The notes: generated by a model from the sequence alone, not told the origin. Positions 44,008-54,894 are shown, numbered from the stretch's first letter. The stretch is DNA of 64,000 nt from Pseudomonas sp. R-28-1W-6 (GCF_009799925.1 NZ_WELK01000001.1:620001-684000), one strand, 5' to 3'. Numbers and translations: made by a program.

Positions 44008-45129
44008 TCAGACCGCCTTGACCATGTGCGGTTGCGCGCTGCGCTCGGGCACGGCCGGCAGGTCGAGGTCGCGGCTGACCAGCAGCAGCACCTGGGCCGA
44101 GGCATCGGCGACCTGCGCCTTGTAGCTGGCGATGGAGCGGGCGAAGACGTTGTAGATGATCACCGCCGGGATCGCCGCGACCAGGCCCAGGGCGGTGGCC
44201 AGCAGGGCTTCGGCGATGCCCGGGGCGACCACGGCAAGGTTGGTGGTCTGCGATTTGGCGATGCCGATGAAGCTGTTCATGATGCCCCACACGGTGCCGA
44301 ACAGGCCGACGAAGGGCGCGGTGGAACCGATGGTGGCGAGCACGCCGGTGCCCTTGCTCATCTCGCGGCCGCAGGCGGCGACCAGGCGCTCGAGGCGGAA
44401 GCTGACGCGCTCCTTGATGCCGTCCTTCTCCTTGCTGCCGGCGGAGAGCTTCAGTTCCTCGCGGGCGTCGTCGATCAGCAGGGCGCTGAAGCTGTGCTGG
44501 GCGCGGGCCTGTTCGGCGGCCTGGAGCAGGTTGCGCGCGCTTTTCAGGTCGAGCAGTTCGCGCTGCAGGCGACGGCGGGCGGTGACCAGTTCGAGGCTCT
44601 TGGCGATCCAGATGGTCCAGGTCAGCACCGAGGCCAGCATCAGGCCGATCATCACCGCCTTCACCACCACGTCGGCGTTCTGGTACATGCCCCAGGGCGA
44701 CAGGTCGTGGATGGCCTCTTCCTCGGCCGCCAGCTCCTGGCCCATGGCATCCAGCGCCTGCAGGGCGGCGACCAGCTGCTGGGCATCGGCCTCGGCGATG
44801 CCGTTGTCCTGCATGAACTGCCGCTGCACCGCGCCGATCTGCTCGGCGCTGGCCTGCTCGCCGAGGGTGGCGATCTTCTCGCGCAGGGCGTTCAGCCTGG
44901 GGTCGGCGCTGGCGGCCGGGGTCGCGGTCGTGAGGCCGGGCTGGCCGGGCTGGCCGGCGGTGGTGGCGGTGGCCGGGACGCTCTGCAGGGCGGTCGGTGC
45001 CGGCGCGGCGGGCGCTTCTTCGGCGTAGCCGACAACCGGCAGCAGCAGGCCGAACAGGGCCAGGGCGAGCCGGCGCAGCAGCATTGGCGCGGTGGTGGCG
45101 GAGTGGGCGGGTTGGCTGAATGGGTTCAT
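44008..45129 (-). CDS. exbB: Tol-Pal/TonB-system protein ExbB with long N-terminal extension
   Basis: 373 residues, well above the usual ExbB length of roughly 240. After a signal-like segment (about 16-36) there is an Ala/Pro/Thr-rich and helical periplasmic region to about residue 145, then the classic three-helix ExbB core with [20 protein letters not shown] and [23 protein letters not shown] 45129 was chosen because AGG lies upstream; ATG 45084 is an alternative with no ribosome binding site. A Fur-like dyad lies upstream. Confidence 0.9.
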   Translation of the reverse strand: MNPFSQPAHSATTAPMLLRRLALALFGLLLPVVGYAEEAPAAPAPTALQSVPATATTAGQPGQPGLTTATPAASADPRLNALREKIATLGEQASAEQIGAVQRQFMQDNGIAEADAQQLVAALQALDAMGQELAAEEEAIHDLSPWGMYQNADVVVKAVMIGLMLASVLTWTIWIAKSLELVTARRRLQRELLDLKSARNLLQAAEQARAQHSFSALLIDDAREELKLSAGSKEKDGIKERVSFRLERLVAACGREMSKGTGVLATIGSTAPFVGLFGTVWGIMNSFIGIAKSQTTNLAVVAPGIAEALLATALGLVAAIPAVIIYNVFARSIASYKAQVADASAQVLLLVSRDLDLPAVPERSAQPHMVKAV

Positions 45130-45204
45130 GCTGGCCGGACCTGAAGAAGAAAAAGAGCGTTGGCGGCCACCGGCGCAGGGGCGCGGTGGAGCAAAAGTGC
45201 CGGC

Positions 45205-45250
45205 ATTATTGCAAGTAATTCTTGTTAACAAAAGAGTAATTCGCATTTAC
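45205..45250. promoter_or_regulatory. Candidate Fur-box region before exbB
   Basis: On the minus strand GTAAATGCGAATTACTC (45250-45234) has the ATGCGAATTA core of Pseudomonas Fur boxes, and CAAGTAATTCTTG (45212-45224) is a nearby AT-rich palindrome. Only partial matches to the 19-bp consensus are present, but the AT-rich island in GC-rich DNA beside a TonB operon is typical of Fur control. The divergent epimerase gene shares the region. Confidence 0.5.
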
Positions 45251-45317
45251 ATCTCCCGGCGCTTGGCCGCCGGGGCCGCTGGCGCTAGGCTGGACGCCCT
45301 GTTTCGTGGAGTTGAGC

Positions 45318-46196
45318 ATGCCTGCCTCCCCCTCTCTGCTGATCGCCGGTTGCGGTGATGTCGGTGGCCGCCTGGCCCAACGTCTTATTGTGGCCGACTG
45401 GACGGTTTACGGTTTGCGGCGCGATGTCGCACGCCTGCCGGCCGGCGTGCTGCCGGTGCCCGGCGACCTGCAGGCCGACAGCCCGCCGGCGGCCTGGCCG
45501 CAGGGGCAGCTGGACTACCTAGTGTATTGCGCGACGCCGGCCCAGCACGACGAGGCCGGCTACCGCGCCGCCTATGTCGATGGCCTGCGCCATGTGCTGG
45601 CCTGGCTGGCCGCCGCCGGCCAGCGCCCGCGGCGCCTGCTGTTCGTCTCCAGCAGTGGCGTGTACGGCCAGCAGGGCGGCGAATGGATCGACGAGGATTC
45701 CCCCGCCGAGGCGCCCGGTTACTCCGCCCGGATCATGCGCGAGGCCGAGCAGCTGGCGCTGCACGGCGGGCTGCCGGCGACCCTGGTGCGCCTGACCGGC
45801 ATCTACGGCCCGGGGCGCGCGTGGCTGCTCAACCAGGTGCGCCAGGGCTATCGCGCAGTCAGCGAGCCGCCGCTGTACGGCAACCGCATCCATGCCGACG
45901 ATGCCGCCGGGCTGCTGGCCTTCCTGCTGCAGGCCGATGCCCGCGGGGTGGCGCTGGCCGACTGCTATATCGGCGTGGATGACGCGCCGGCGCCGCTGCA
46001 CGAGGTGGTCGGCTGGTTGCGCGAGCAGCTGGGCGTCAGTCACTGGGCCGAGGAGTCCGCGCTGCGCCGCTCCGGCAGCAAGCGCTGCAGCAATGCGCGG
46101 GCGCGGGCACTCGGCTGGGCGCCGCACTACCCGAGCTATCGCGAGGGTTATGCGGCGTTGCTGGCAGCCGATCAGTCGTCGCTGCGTCCGTTGTAG
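45318..46196 (+). CDS. NAD(P)-dependent epimerase/dehydratase-like protein (YeeZ type)
   Basis: 292-residue Rossmann protein of the extended SDR class. The dinucleotide motif is IAGCGDVGGRLAQRL and the middle has LLFVSSSGVYGQQGG with a following YSARIMREAE that lacks the usual catalytic YxxxK. So it may bind NAD(P) without classic epimerase chemistry. ATG 45318 is preceded by GGAG at 6 nt, better than the upstream GTG. Its end overlaps the end of the repeat-protein gene by 25 bp. Confidence 0.82.
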   Translation: MPASPSLLIAGCGDVGGRLAQRLIVADWTVYGLRRDVARLPAGVLPVPGDLQADSPPAAWPQGQLDYLVYCATPAQHDEAGYRAAYVDGLRHVLAWLAAAGQRPRRLLFVSSSGVYGQQGGEWIDEDSPAEAPGYSARIMREAEQLALHGGLPATLVRLTGIYGPGRAWLLNQVRQGYRAVSEPPLYGNRIHADDAAGLLAFLLQADARGVALADCYIGVDDAPAPLHEVVGWLREQLGVSHWAEESALRRSGSKRCSNARARALGWAPHYPSYREGYAALLAADQSSLRPL

Positions 46197-46531
46197 CGGC
46201 CGCTGTCGTCGTAGCGCCGGCCATCGTCGTCTTCGCGGCCCTGGTAGCGCCCGGCACTGTCATAGATGCGCCCGTCGCTGTCCTGGCGCCCGCTGTAGCG
46301 GCCGCTGGCGTCATAGCGCCGGCCGTCTTCATCGTCGCGCCCGCTGTAGCGCCCCGCCGCGTCGTAATGCCGGCCGTCCGCGTCGGTGCGTCCGACGTAG
46401 CGGCCACTGCTGTCATAGGCACGCCCGTCGTCATCGGTGCGGCCCAGGTAGCGGCCGCTGCTGTCGTAGTGGCGTTGTTCGGCCTGGGCGCTCAGGCTGA
46501 GGAGCAGGCAGCACAGCAGAATCAGGCGCAT
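46172..46531 (-). CDS. Secreted protein made of six 17-residue repeats
   Basis: 119 residues. A signal peptide (MRLILLCCLLLSLSAQA) is followed by six tandem units of 17 residues of the pattern YDxSGRYxGRxDxDGRx, the last one truncated. At DNA level the period is 51 bp. The mix of Asp, Gly, Arg and Tyr suggests a beta-strand-and-turn solenoid or a carbohydrate/ion-binding repeat. I do not recognise a named family. ATG 46531 follows GGAG. It overlaps the epimerase gene tail to tail by 25 bp, so both coding sequences share their stop regions. Confidence 0.85.
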   Translation of the reverse strand: MRLILLCCLLLSLSAQAEQRHYDSSGRYLGRTDDDGRAYDSSGRYVGRTDADGRHYDAAGRYSGRDDEDGRRYDASGRYSGRQDSDGRIYDSAGRYQGREDDDGRRYDDSGRYNGRSDD

Positions 46532-46572
46532 GGGGGAGACTCCACGGGGCAAAAGCATTGGAGTGCGGCGGA

Positions 46573-47304
46573 TCAGTCGCGTTCCAGCAGCCAGGCCTGG
46601 CGCCCGGGATGCAGCTCGGGCATTTCGTCCAGCTGGGCGCGGTTGAGCGCCTCGAGGATGCGCAGCTGCTCGCCGTCGCGCTGGAAGATCCACGAGCGCC
46701 CCTGTTGGCCGAGTTGCAGCCACAGGCTGTCGTGCTCGCCGCTCATCGACGCGCAGTCGCCGGCCAGGCACAGGGCATAGCGCTCGGCGCCCGGCAGGCC
46801 CTCGATGCGGCCGTCGGCGTGGAACAGCACCAGGCCGCCCTGGCCGAGGCCTTCGCGGATCTTCCAGGTGCCGCCGAGGTAGGCGTCATACAGTGCCGCC
46901 TCGAAGCTGCTGCCCGGCGGCGCGTCGGCTGCGGCGGGCTGCTGCGGCTTGCTGAAGCGCTGCTCGGGGCCGTTGCTGTTGGCTTGCTGGACCAGCTCGT
47001 CGTCGCGCAGGCTGAGCTGTTCGTGCACGTCGCCGTGATAGTCGACCCGCCACTGGCCGGGCTGCTGCGCCGTCAGCTGCCCTTCACCCAGTTCGAAGCC
47101 GTTGCTGTAGGTGGCCAGGCCGCGCTGGCTGTCGATCTGCCACTCCAGATTCGGCCCGTAGGCCAGCAGCGCCTCGCGCAGCGGCCCGCCTTCGCGGGCC
47201 GCCTCGATCAGCGGCTGGTTGATCCAGATGCCGTCCGGGCTGCCGGGGCCGGCACAGCCGCCGAGCAGGCCGCAGCACAGGGCGAGGGCGAACAGTCGAC
47301 GCAT
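46573..47304 (-). CDS. Lipoprotein of unknown function
   Basis: 243 residues. A lipobox LLGGC at residues 13-17 marks it for lipid attachment, after which PGSPDGIWINQPLIEAA starts the mature part. A C-terminal domain has GTWKIREG and RQAWLLERD, reminiscent of a small lipocalin-like barrel, but no family is assigned. It lies 41 bp upstream of the repeat protein on the same strand, so the two may be made together. Confidence 0.8.
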   Translation of the reverse strand: MRRLFALALCCGLLGGCAGPGSPDGIWINQPLIEAAREGGPLREALLAYGPNLEWQIDSQRGLATYSNGFELGEGQLTAQQPGQWRVDYHGDVHEQLSLRDDELVQQANSNGPEQRFSKPQQPAAADAPPGSSFEAALYDAYLGGTWKIREGLGQGGLVLFHADGRIEGLPGAERYALCLAGDCASMSGEHDSLWLQLGQQGRSWIFQRDGEQLRILEALNRAQLDEMPELHPGRQAWLLERD

Positions 47305-47329
47305 GACGGGTGGCCTCCGGCCGGATGGG

Positions 47330-47710
47330 TCAGCCGAGGACCAGGATGCCGTCCATTTCCACCAGGGCGCCGCGCGGCAGGGCCGCCACGCCGATGGCGG
47401 CACGCGCCGGGTAGGGCTGCTCGAAGTAGCGGCCCATGACTTCGTTGACCTTGGCGAAGTGGCTGAGGTCGGTGAGGAAGATGTTCAGCTTGACCAGATC
47501 CTTGAAGCTGCCGCCGGCGGCTTCGATCACCGCCTTTAGGTTCTCGAACACCTGCACGGTCTGTTCCTCGAAGCCCTGCACCAGCTCCATGGTCGCCGGG
47601 TCCAGGGGGATCTGCCCGGACAGGTACACGGTGTTGCCGGCCTTGATCGCCTGGGAGTAGGTGCCGATGGCGGCCGGGGCCTTGTCGCTGCTGATCACGC
47701 TCTTGCTCAT
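47330..47710 (-). CDS. ridA: 2-iminobutanoate/2-iminopropanoate deaminase RidA
   Basis: 126-residue RidA (YjgF) trimer subunit that hydrolyses reactive enamine/imine intermediates made by PLP enzymes such as threonine dehydratase. The family residues are present: [18 protein letters not shown], the catalytic Arg in [13 protein letters not shown] and the Glu in VEMDGIL. It is 57 bp downstream of spoT, in the same transcript. Confidence 0.95.
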   Translation of the reverse strand: MSKSVISSDKAPAAIGTYSQAIKAGNTVYLSGQIPLDPATMELVQGFEEQTVQVFENLKAVIEAAGGSFKDLVKLNIFLTDLSHFAKVNEVMGRYFEQPYPARAAIGVAALPRGALVEMDGILVLG

Positions 47711-47767
47711 GGGAAGTTCCTTGTTATTGAGGGGATTGCGCGGCAGGGCTGCCGCGAGGCAAAGGGG

Positions 47768-49876
47768 TCAGGCGCGCATGCGGGTGATGCGGATCACGCC
47801 GGTCAGGGCGCGCAGTTTCTTGATCACGCGGGCCAGGTGCACGCGGTCGTGCACGCTGACCACCAGCTGGACCACGCTGATGCGGCCATCGCGCTCGTCC
47901 ATGCTGATCTTCTCGATGTTGCCGTCGGCGGCATTCACGCTGCTGGCCAGCAGGGCGATCAGGCCGCGCTGGTGCTCCAGCTCGACGCGCAGCTCGACGT
48001 TGAATTCGCCGGCGACATCCTTGGCCCAGTTGAGCTGGATGCACTTTTCCGGGTTGTGGCGGATCTCGCTGATGTTCTTGCAGCTGTCCAGGTGCACCAC
48101 CATGCCCTTGCCGGCGGACAGGTGGCCGACGATCGGGTCGCCGGGGATCGGCGTGCAGCACTTGGCGTAGCTCAGCACCAGGCCCTCGGTGCCGCGGATG
48201 GCCAGCGGGCCTTCGGCGCTGGGCAGCTGGTCGCCGCCTTCGCTGAGCAGGCGCCGCGCCACCACGTAGGCCATGCGGTTGCCCAGACCGATGTCTTCCA
48301 GCAGGTCTTCGATGACTTCCAGGCGGTATTCGCCGAGCACCGCCTGCACCCGCTCGGCCGGCACCTTGTCCAGGTGGCTGGCGAAGCCGGTGAGCACCTT
48401 GTTCAGCAGGCGCTCGCCGAGGTTGATCGACTCCGAGCGGCGTTGCAGCTTGAGCGCGTGGCGGATATGGGTGCGTGCCTTGCCGGTGACCACGAAGTTG
48501 AGCCAGGCCGGGTTCGGCCGCGCGCCCGGGGCGGTGACGATTTCCACCGTCGAGCCGCTTTCCAGGGCCTGCGACAGCGGCGCCAGGCGGCGGTTGATGC
48601 GGCAGGCGATGCAGCTGTTGCCGACGTCGGTGTGCACCGCGTAGGCGAAGTCGACCGCGGTGGAGCCTTTTGGCAGCTCCATGATGCGGCCCTTGGGCGT
48701 GAACACGTAGACCTCGTCCGGGAACAGGTCGATCTTCACGCTCTCGATGAATTCCAGCGAGTTGCCGGCGCGCTGCTGCAGTTCGAGGATGCCCTTGACC
48801 CACTGCCGTGCGCGGGCGTGGCTGCCCTTGGGCTGCTCGTCCTCGGCGGATTTGTACAGCCAGTGGGCGGCGATGCCGTTGTTGGCCAGCTCTTCCATCT
48901 CGCGGGTGCGGATCTGGATCTCGATCGGCACGCCGTGCATGCCGAACAGGGTGGTGTGCAGCGACTGATAGCCGTTGGCCTTGGGGATCGCGATGTAGTC
49001 CTTGAAGCGCCCGGGCAAGGGTTTATACAAGTTGTGCACGGCGCCGAGCACGCGGTAGCAGGTGTCGACCTTGTCGACCACGATGCGGAAGGCGTAGACG
49101 TCCATGATCTCGTTGAACGCCCGGCGCTTGCCGCGCATCTTCTTGTAGATGCTGTACAGGTGCTTCTCGCGGCCGATCACCTCGCCCTGCATGCCTTCGC
49201 GCTGCAGGCAGGCGGTGATCGATTCCTCGATCTTGTTGACGATTTCCTTGCGGTTGCCGCGGGCGCGCTTGACCGCCGCGCGGATGCGCTCGGAACGCAT
49301 CGGGTACATGGCCTTGAAGCCGAGGTCCTCGAATTCCACGCGCATGCTGTGCATGCCCAGGCGGTTGGCGATGGGCGCGTAGATTTCCAGGGTTTCCTTG
49401 GCAATGCGCCGGCGCTTCTCGCCGGCCAGCACTTCCAGGGTGCGCATGTTGTGCAGGCGGTCGGCCAGCTTGACCAGGATCACGCGGATGTCGCGGGCCA
49501 TGGCCATGGCCATCTTCTGGAAGTTCTCGGCCTGGGCCTCGGCCTTGGTCTCGAAGTTCATCTGGGTCAGCTTGCTGACCCCGTCGACCAGTTCGGAAAC
49601 CGTCTCGCCGAACTGCGAGGTGAGGGCTTCCTTGGCGATGCCAGTGTCCTCGATCACGTCGTGCAGCATGGCGGCCATCAGGCTCTGATGGTCCATGTGC
49701 ATGTCGGCGAGAATGCTGGCGACGGCGAGCGGATGGGTGACGTAGGCTTCGCCGCTGCGGCGACGCTGGCCGTCGTGGGCCTGCTCGGCGTAGAAGTAGG
49801 CGCGGCGGACCAAGTTGACCTGGTCCGGGCCGAGGTAGGTCGAAAGGCGTTCGGCGAGTGTGTCTATGCTCGGCAA
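47768..49876 (-). CDS. spoT: Bifunctional (p)ppGpp synthetase/hydrolase SpoT
   Basis: 702-residue stringent-response enzyme. The N-terminal HD domain has HDVIEDT, the mark of an active hydrolase; the synthetase domain has GREKHLYSIYKKM and ANGYQSLHTTLFG. A TGS domain (EVYVFTPKGRIMELPKGST) and a C-terminal ACT domain follow. The start is a TTG at 49876 (MPSIDTLAERL), preceded by AGGGGG at seven bases. It follows rpoZ by 57 bp. Confidence 0.97.
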   Translation of the reverse strand: MPSIDTLAERLSTYLGPDQVNLVRRAYFYAEQAHDGQRRRSGEAYVTHPLAVASILADMHMDHQSLMAAMLHDVIEDTGIAKEALTSQFGETVSELVDGVSKLTQMNFETKAEAQAENFQKMAMAMARDIRVILVKLADRLHNMRTLEVLAGEKRRRIAKETLEIYAPIANRLGMHSMRVEFEDLGFKAMYPMRSERIRAAVKRARGNRKEIVNKIEESITACLQREGMQGEVIGREKHLYSIYKKMRGKRRAFNEIMDVYAFRIVVDKVDTCYRVLGAVHNLYKPLPGRFKDYIAIPKANGYQSLHTTLFGMHGVPIEIQIRTREMEELANNGIAAHWLYKSAEDEQPKGSHARARQWVKGILELQQRAGNSLEFIESVKIDLFPDEVYVFTPKGRIMELPKGSTAVDFAYAVHTDVGNSCIACRINRRLAPLSQALESGSTVEIVTAPGARPNPAWLNFVVTGKARTHIRHALKLQRRSESINLGERLLNKVLTGFASHLDKVPAERVQAVLGEYRLEVIEDLLEDIGLGNRMAYVVARRLLSEGGDQLPSAEGPLAIRGTEGLVLSYAKCCTPIPGDPIVGHLSAGKGMVVHLDSCKNISEIRHNPEKCIQLNWAKDVAGEFNVELRVELEHQRGLIALLASSVNAADGNIEKISMDERDGRISVVQLVVSVHDRVHLARVIKKLRALTGVIRITRMRA

Positions 49877-49933
49877 GGTGGCACCCCCTGCCGCACTGGC
49901 TGACTGCGAGTCGCGCGACTTCGACCCATGGCT

Positions 49934-50197
49934 TTACAGAGGCTCGTTGGCCTCGTCCTCGAGGGGGGCGAAGAACGGCTCTTCCTCGACCAGGTCGTCC
50001 TGGGCGATCACGTCATAGTCGACCAGGCCGGCGGCGATTTCGCGCAGGGCGACTACGGTCGGCTTGTCGTTTTCCCACGCCACTTTCGGCTCCTTGCCGC
50101 CGGTGGCCAGCTGACGCGAGCGCTTGGTGGCGAGCATGACCAGCTCGAAGCGGTTATCGACGTTGTCCAGGCAATCTTCAACGGTAACGCGGGCCAT
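49934..50197 (-). CDS. rpoZ: DNA-directed RNA polymerase subunit omega RpoZ
   Basis: 87-residue omega subunit, which helps beta-prime assembly and forms part of a ppGpp site on the polymerase. The [30 protein letters not shown] start is characteristic. Its position right before spoT is conserved and fits a shared stringent-response theme. Confidence 0.97.
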   Translation of the reverse strand: MARVTVEDCLDNVDNRFELVMLATKRSRQLATGGKEPKVAWENDKPTVVALREIAAGLVDYDVIAQDDLVEEEPFFAPLEDEANEPL

Positions 50198-50302
50198 GGT
50201 GTTCCTCGTAGCAAATGCGAATAAAGAGCTGGGCCCGGATGGGCGAGCGGACTGAATAGTCTAAAAAATCACCAGCATTAAGGGAAGCACTGATTTCCCC
50301 GC

Positions 50303-51827
<1,525 letters not shown>

Positions 51828-51921
51828 GGGAAAACCTCTCGGATCGGAAACTGGGGCGCGGGATTGTAACGCAGTGCGACCGCCGGCCCAATCGGGCATG
51901 TCGCATGGCCGGTGGGCGCCC

Positions 51922-51927
51922 TATAAT
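51922..51927 (+). promoter_or_regulatory. -10 box of rph
   Basis: TATAAT, a perfect -10, 38 bp before the rph ATG. The -35 region is weak (TGTCGC at about 51899-51904). Confidence 0.55.
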
Positions 51928-51964
51928 GCCGGCAGATTCCCCGCTCCTTATCAGGTATACGCAG

Positions 51965-52684
51965 ATGAAACGTCCCAGTGGCCGTGCTCCCTCCCAGTTG
52001 CGCTCCGTACGCATTACCCGCAACTACACCAAGCATGCCGAGGGTTCGGTACTGGTCGAGTTCGGCGATACCAAGGTGATCTGCACCGCCAGCGTCGAGT
52101 CCGGCGTGCCGCGTTTCCTCAAGGGCCAGGGTCAGGGCTGGCTGACCGCCGAGTACGGCATGCTGCCGCGCGCCACCGGCGAGCGTAACGCGCGCGAGGC
52201 CAGCCGTGGCAAGCAGGGCGGGCGGACCCTGGAAATCCAGCGCCTGATCGGTCGTTCGCTGCGCGCCGCGCTGGACATGAGCAAGCTGGGCGAGAACACC
52301 ATCTTCATCGACTGCGATGTGATCCAGGCCGACGGCGGTACCCGCACCGCCTCCATCACCGGCGCCATGGTGGCCCTGGTCGATGCCCTGAAACTGCTGA
52401 AGAAGCGCGGCGGGCTGAAGGGTGAGCCGCTCAAGCAGATGGTCGCCGCGGTCTCGGTGGGCATGTACCAGGGCGAGCCGGTGCTGGACCTGGATTACCT
52501 GGAAGACTCCGCCGCCGAGACCGATCTCAACGTGGTGATGACCAGCGCCGGTGGCTTCATCGAGGTGCAGGGCACCGCCGAAGGCGCACCGTTCCAGCCG
52601 GAAGAGCTGAACGCCATGCTGGCCCTGGCCCAGCAGGGCATGCGCGAGCTGTTCGAGCTGCAGCTGGCTGCCCTGGCCGACTGA
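51965..52684 (+). CDS. rph: Ribonuclease PH
   Basis: 239-residue phosphorolytic exonuclease that trims tRNA 3' ends. Family marks are [17 protein letters not shown], the phosphate-site residues in [15 protein letters not shown], and [20 protein letters not shown] with the active-site Asp. No frameshift is visible. ATG 51965 was chosen over an upstream in-frame ATG because homologues begin here. Confidence 0.97.
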   Translation: MKRPSGRAPSQLRSVRITRNYTKHAEGSVLVEFGDTKVICTASVESGVPRFLKGQGQGWLTAEYGMLPRATGERNAREASRGKQGGRTLEIQRLIGRSLRAALDMSKLGENTIFIDCDVIQADGGTRTASITGAMVALVDALKLLKKRGGLKGEPLKQMVAAVSVGMYQGEPVLDLDYLEDSAAETDLNVVMTSAGGFIEVQGTAEGAPFQPEELNAMLALAQQGMRELFELQLAALAD

Positions 52685-52715
52685 ACCGACAGGCGCGACG
52701 ACGCGGAGGATGAGC

Positions 52716-53084
52716 ATGGACGAGCAGAACCTGGTGCCCACGCCAAGCGCGCAGGCCCGCCAATGGGCGATGCTGTGCCACTACGCGGCCTTCTTCTGGG
52801 TCGTCGCGCCGATGATCGGCAATGTCATCGGTCCCCTGGTGGTCTGGCAGCTGAAGAAGGACCTGGATCCCTTCGTCGACCAGCAGGGCCGCGAGGCGCT
52901 GAACTTCCAGATCACCTACAGTATCGCCATGATGGTCTGCGGCGTGCTGGCCTGGGTGCTGATCGGCTTCCCACTGATGCTGCTGGTCGGGGTGACCGCC
53001 CTGGTGCTGACCATCATCGCCGGGATCAAGGCCAATGAAGGCCAGGCCTACCGCTATCCGCTGTGCCTGCGCCTGATCAAGTGA
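52716..53084 (+). CDS. DUF4870 membrane protein
   Basis: 122 residues with a soluble start and three hydrophobic helices. The segment LCHYAAFFWVVAPMIGNVIGPLVVW, then FVDQQGREALNFQITYSI, is the DUF4870 (Tic20-like) signature. The start at 52716 is preferred because GGAGGA is 5 nt before it, whereas ATG 52710 would be too close. Function unknown. It lies 31 bp after rph. Confidence 0.88.
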   Translation: MDEQNLVPTPSAQARQWAMLCHYAAFFWVVAPMIGNVIGPLVVWQLKKDLDPFVDQQGREALNFQITYSIAMMVCGVLAWVLIGFPLMLLVGVTALVLTIIAGIKANEGQAYRYPLCLRLIK

Positions 53085-53095
53085 CCCCCATTCTG

Positions 53096-53125
53096 CCGGC
53101 CCCGTTCGGGGCCGGTCGTTTCATC
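53096..53125 (+). terminator. Terminator of rph-DUF4870
   Basis: CCGGCCCCG (53096-53104) pairs with CGGGGCCGG (53107-53115), followed by TCGTTTCATC. It lies just after the DUF4870 stop. Confidence 0.75.
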
Positions 53126-53149
53126 CCCTGTTAAGTAAGGAAGCCTGAC

Positions 53150-54097
53150 GTGGCTGGAGCCAATCTGTTAGCCCTGCTCGATGACATCGCCAGCGTGCTG
53201 GACGATGTCTCGGTGATGACCAAGGTGGCGGCGAAGAAGACCGCCGGCGTGCTCGGCGATGACCTGGCGTTGAACGCCCAGCAGGTCACCGGGGTCAAGG
53301 CCGACCGCGAGTTGCCGGTGGTCTGGGCGGTGGCCCGCGGTTCGCTGATCAACAAGCTGATCCTGGTGCCAGCCGCGCTGCTGATCAGCGCCTTCGCGCC
53401 CTGGGCGGTGACGCCGTTGCTGATGCTCGGCGGCGCCTTCCTGTGTTTCGAGGGCTTCGAGAAGCTGGCGCACAAGTTCCTCCACAGCCAGGCCGAGGAT
53501 CGCGGCCAGCATGCCGCCCATGTACAGGCGCTGGTCGATCCGGCGGTGGACATGCAGGCCTTCGAGAAGGACAAGATCAAGGGCGCGGTGCGCACCGACT
53601 TCGTGCTGTCGGCGGAAATCATCGCCATCACCCTCGGCGTGGTGGCCAGCCAGCCGTTCCTGCAGCAGGTCACGGTGTTGTCCGGCATCGCCCTGCTGAT
53701 GACCGTCGGGGTGTACGGCCTGGTCGCCGGAATCGTCAAGCTGGACGATGCCGGGCTCTACCTCAGCCGGCGCGCCAGCGCCCTGGCCCAGGCCGTCGGC
53801 CGCGGCATCCTGTGGCTGGCGCCCTGGCTGATGAAGGCGCTGTCGGTGGTCGGTACGGCGGCGATGTTCATGGTCGGCGGGGGCATTCTCACCCACGGCA
53901 TTCCCGGTGCCCACGAGCTGATCCAGCACTGGGTCGAGGCCATCGGCACTGTGCCGGCCGCGGGTGGCGTGCTGGCCATGCTGGCACCGACCCTGATCGA
54001 TGCGCTGTTCGGCGTGCTGGTGGGGGCGCTGGTGCTGGGCGTGGTCGGTGTGGCCGGCAAGGCCTGGGGTGCGTTGCGCGGCGGGGCCGCCGGCTAG
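53150..54097 (+). CDS. DUF808 inner-membrane protein (YedI family)
   Basis: 315 residues starting from GTG 53150 with AAGGAAG upstream. The N-terminal [42 protein letters not shown] is the DUF808 signature, and at least five hydrophobic helices follow. Its role is unknown, though some members are linked to ion or stress functions. It ends 17 bp before the crc stop, convergently. Confidence 0.9.
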   Translation: MAGANLLALLDDIASVLDDVSVMTKVAAKKTAGVLGDDLALNAQQVTGVKADRELPVVWAVARGSLINKLILVPAALLISAFAPWAVTPLLMLGGAFLCFEGFEKLAHKFLHSQAEDRGQHAAHVQALVDPAVDMQAFEKDKIKGAVRTDFVLSAEIIAITLGVVASQPFLQQVTVLSGIALLMTVGVYGLVAGIVKLDDAGLYLSRRASALAQAVGRGILWLAPWLMKALSVVGTAAMFMVGGGILTHGIPGAHELIQHWVEAIGTVPAAGGVLAMLAPTLIDALFGVLVGALVLGVVGVAGKAWGALRGGAAG

Positions 54098-54114
54098 GGC
54101 GTGGAACGGACTGC

Positions 54115-54894
54115 TTAGACGCTAAGCAGCCAGTCGTAGTCGACGATCAGCGGTGCGTGCTGGGAGAAGCGCGGCTGGCGCGGCAGCCTGGCGCTGCGCA
54201 CGGTGCGGCGCATGCCGGGGGTGAGCAGCTGGTAGTCGAAGCGATAGCCGAGGTTGAGCATTTCCGCCTGCTCGTTGTCCGGCCACCAGCTGAACTGGTC
54301 GCCCTCGCGGCTGACTTCGCGCAGTGCATCGACGTAGCCCATGGTGCCGATCACCTCGTCCAGCCAGGCCCGCTCGGGGGCGAGGAAGCCGGGGATCTGC
54401 TGGCAGTCGCGCCAGTTCTTCACGTCGAGCTTCTGGTGGGCCACGTACAGCGAGCCGCAGTAGATGTACTCGCGGCGCTTGCGCCGTTGCTTGTCCAGGT
54501 AGCCAGTGAAGTCGTCGATGAACTTGAACTTCTGGTTGAGGCTCTCGTCGCCGCCCTGGCCCGAAGGCAGCAGCACGGTGGCGATGCTGACCTTGTCGAA
54601 ATCCGCCTGCAGGTAGCGCCCGTAACGATCCGCCATCTCGAAACCGAGGCCGTGAATCACCGCCTTCGGTTGCAGGCGGGAGTACAGCGCGACACCACCC
54701 TGTTCGGGAATCTCGCCATCGGCTGCGTAGAGGAAGTAACCATCCAGCTGGAAGGCCGGATCGTCCAGTTCGACGGAGGAGGCACGGGTGTCTTGCAGGC
54801 AGATCACGTCGGCATTCTGGGCCTGCAGCCAGCTGAGCAAGCCGCGCTCGACCGCCCCCTGAATGCCATTCACGTTGACACTGATGATCCGCAT
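54115..54894 (-). CDS. crc: Catabolite repression control protein Crc
   Basis: 259 residues, the exact length I recall for Pseudomonas Crc. It has an exonuclease-III-like (EEP) fold, seen in MRIISVNVNGIQGA and RFDYQLLTPGM, but lacks a full EEP catalytic set, as known for Crc. It works with Hfq on A-rich mRNA sites to block translation of less preferred nutrient genes. A bona fide exonuclease III would also resemble this, but the place beside pyrE and the length fit Crc. It is divergent from pyrE. Confidence 0.94.
   Translation of the reverse strand: MRIISVNVNGIQGAVERGLLSWLQAQNADVICLQDTRASSVELDDPAFQLDGYFLYAADGEIPEQGGVALYSRLQPKAVIHGLGFEMADRYGRYLQADFDKVSIATVLLPSGQGGDESLNQKFKFIDDFTGYLDKQRRKRREYIYCGSLYVAHQKLDVKNWRDCQQIPGFLAPERAWLDEVIGTMGYVDALREVSREGDQFSWWPDNEQAEMLNLGYRFDYQLLTPGMRRTVRSARLPRQPRFSQHAPLIVDYDWLLSV

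Noticed and set aside
46172..46531. Regular 51 bp repetition that might be a CRISPR array
   Set aside because: The units are contiguous with no unique spacers, the frame is open throughout behind a signal peptide, and the unit translates to one conserved 17-residue pattern.
54115..54894. Exonuclease III instead of Crc
   Set aside because: Length, position beside pyrE and incomplete EEP catalytic residues fit Crc better.
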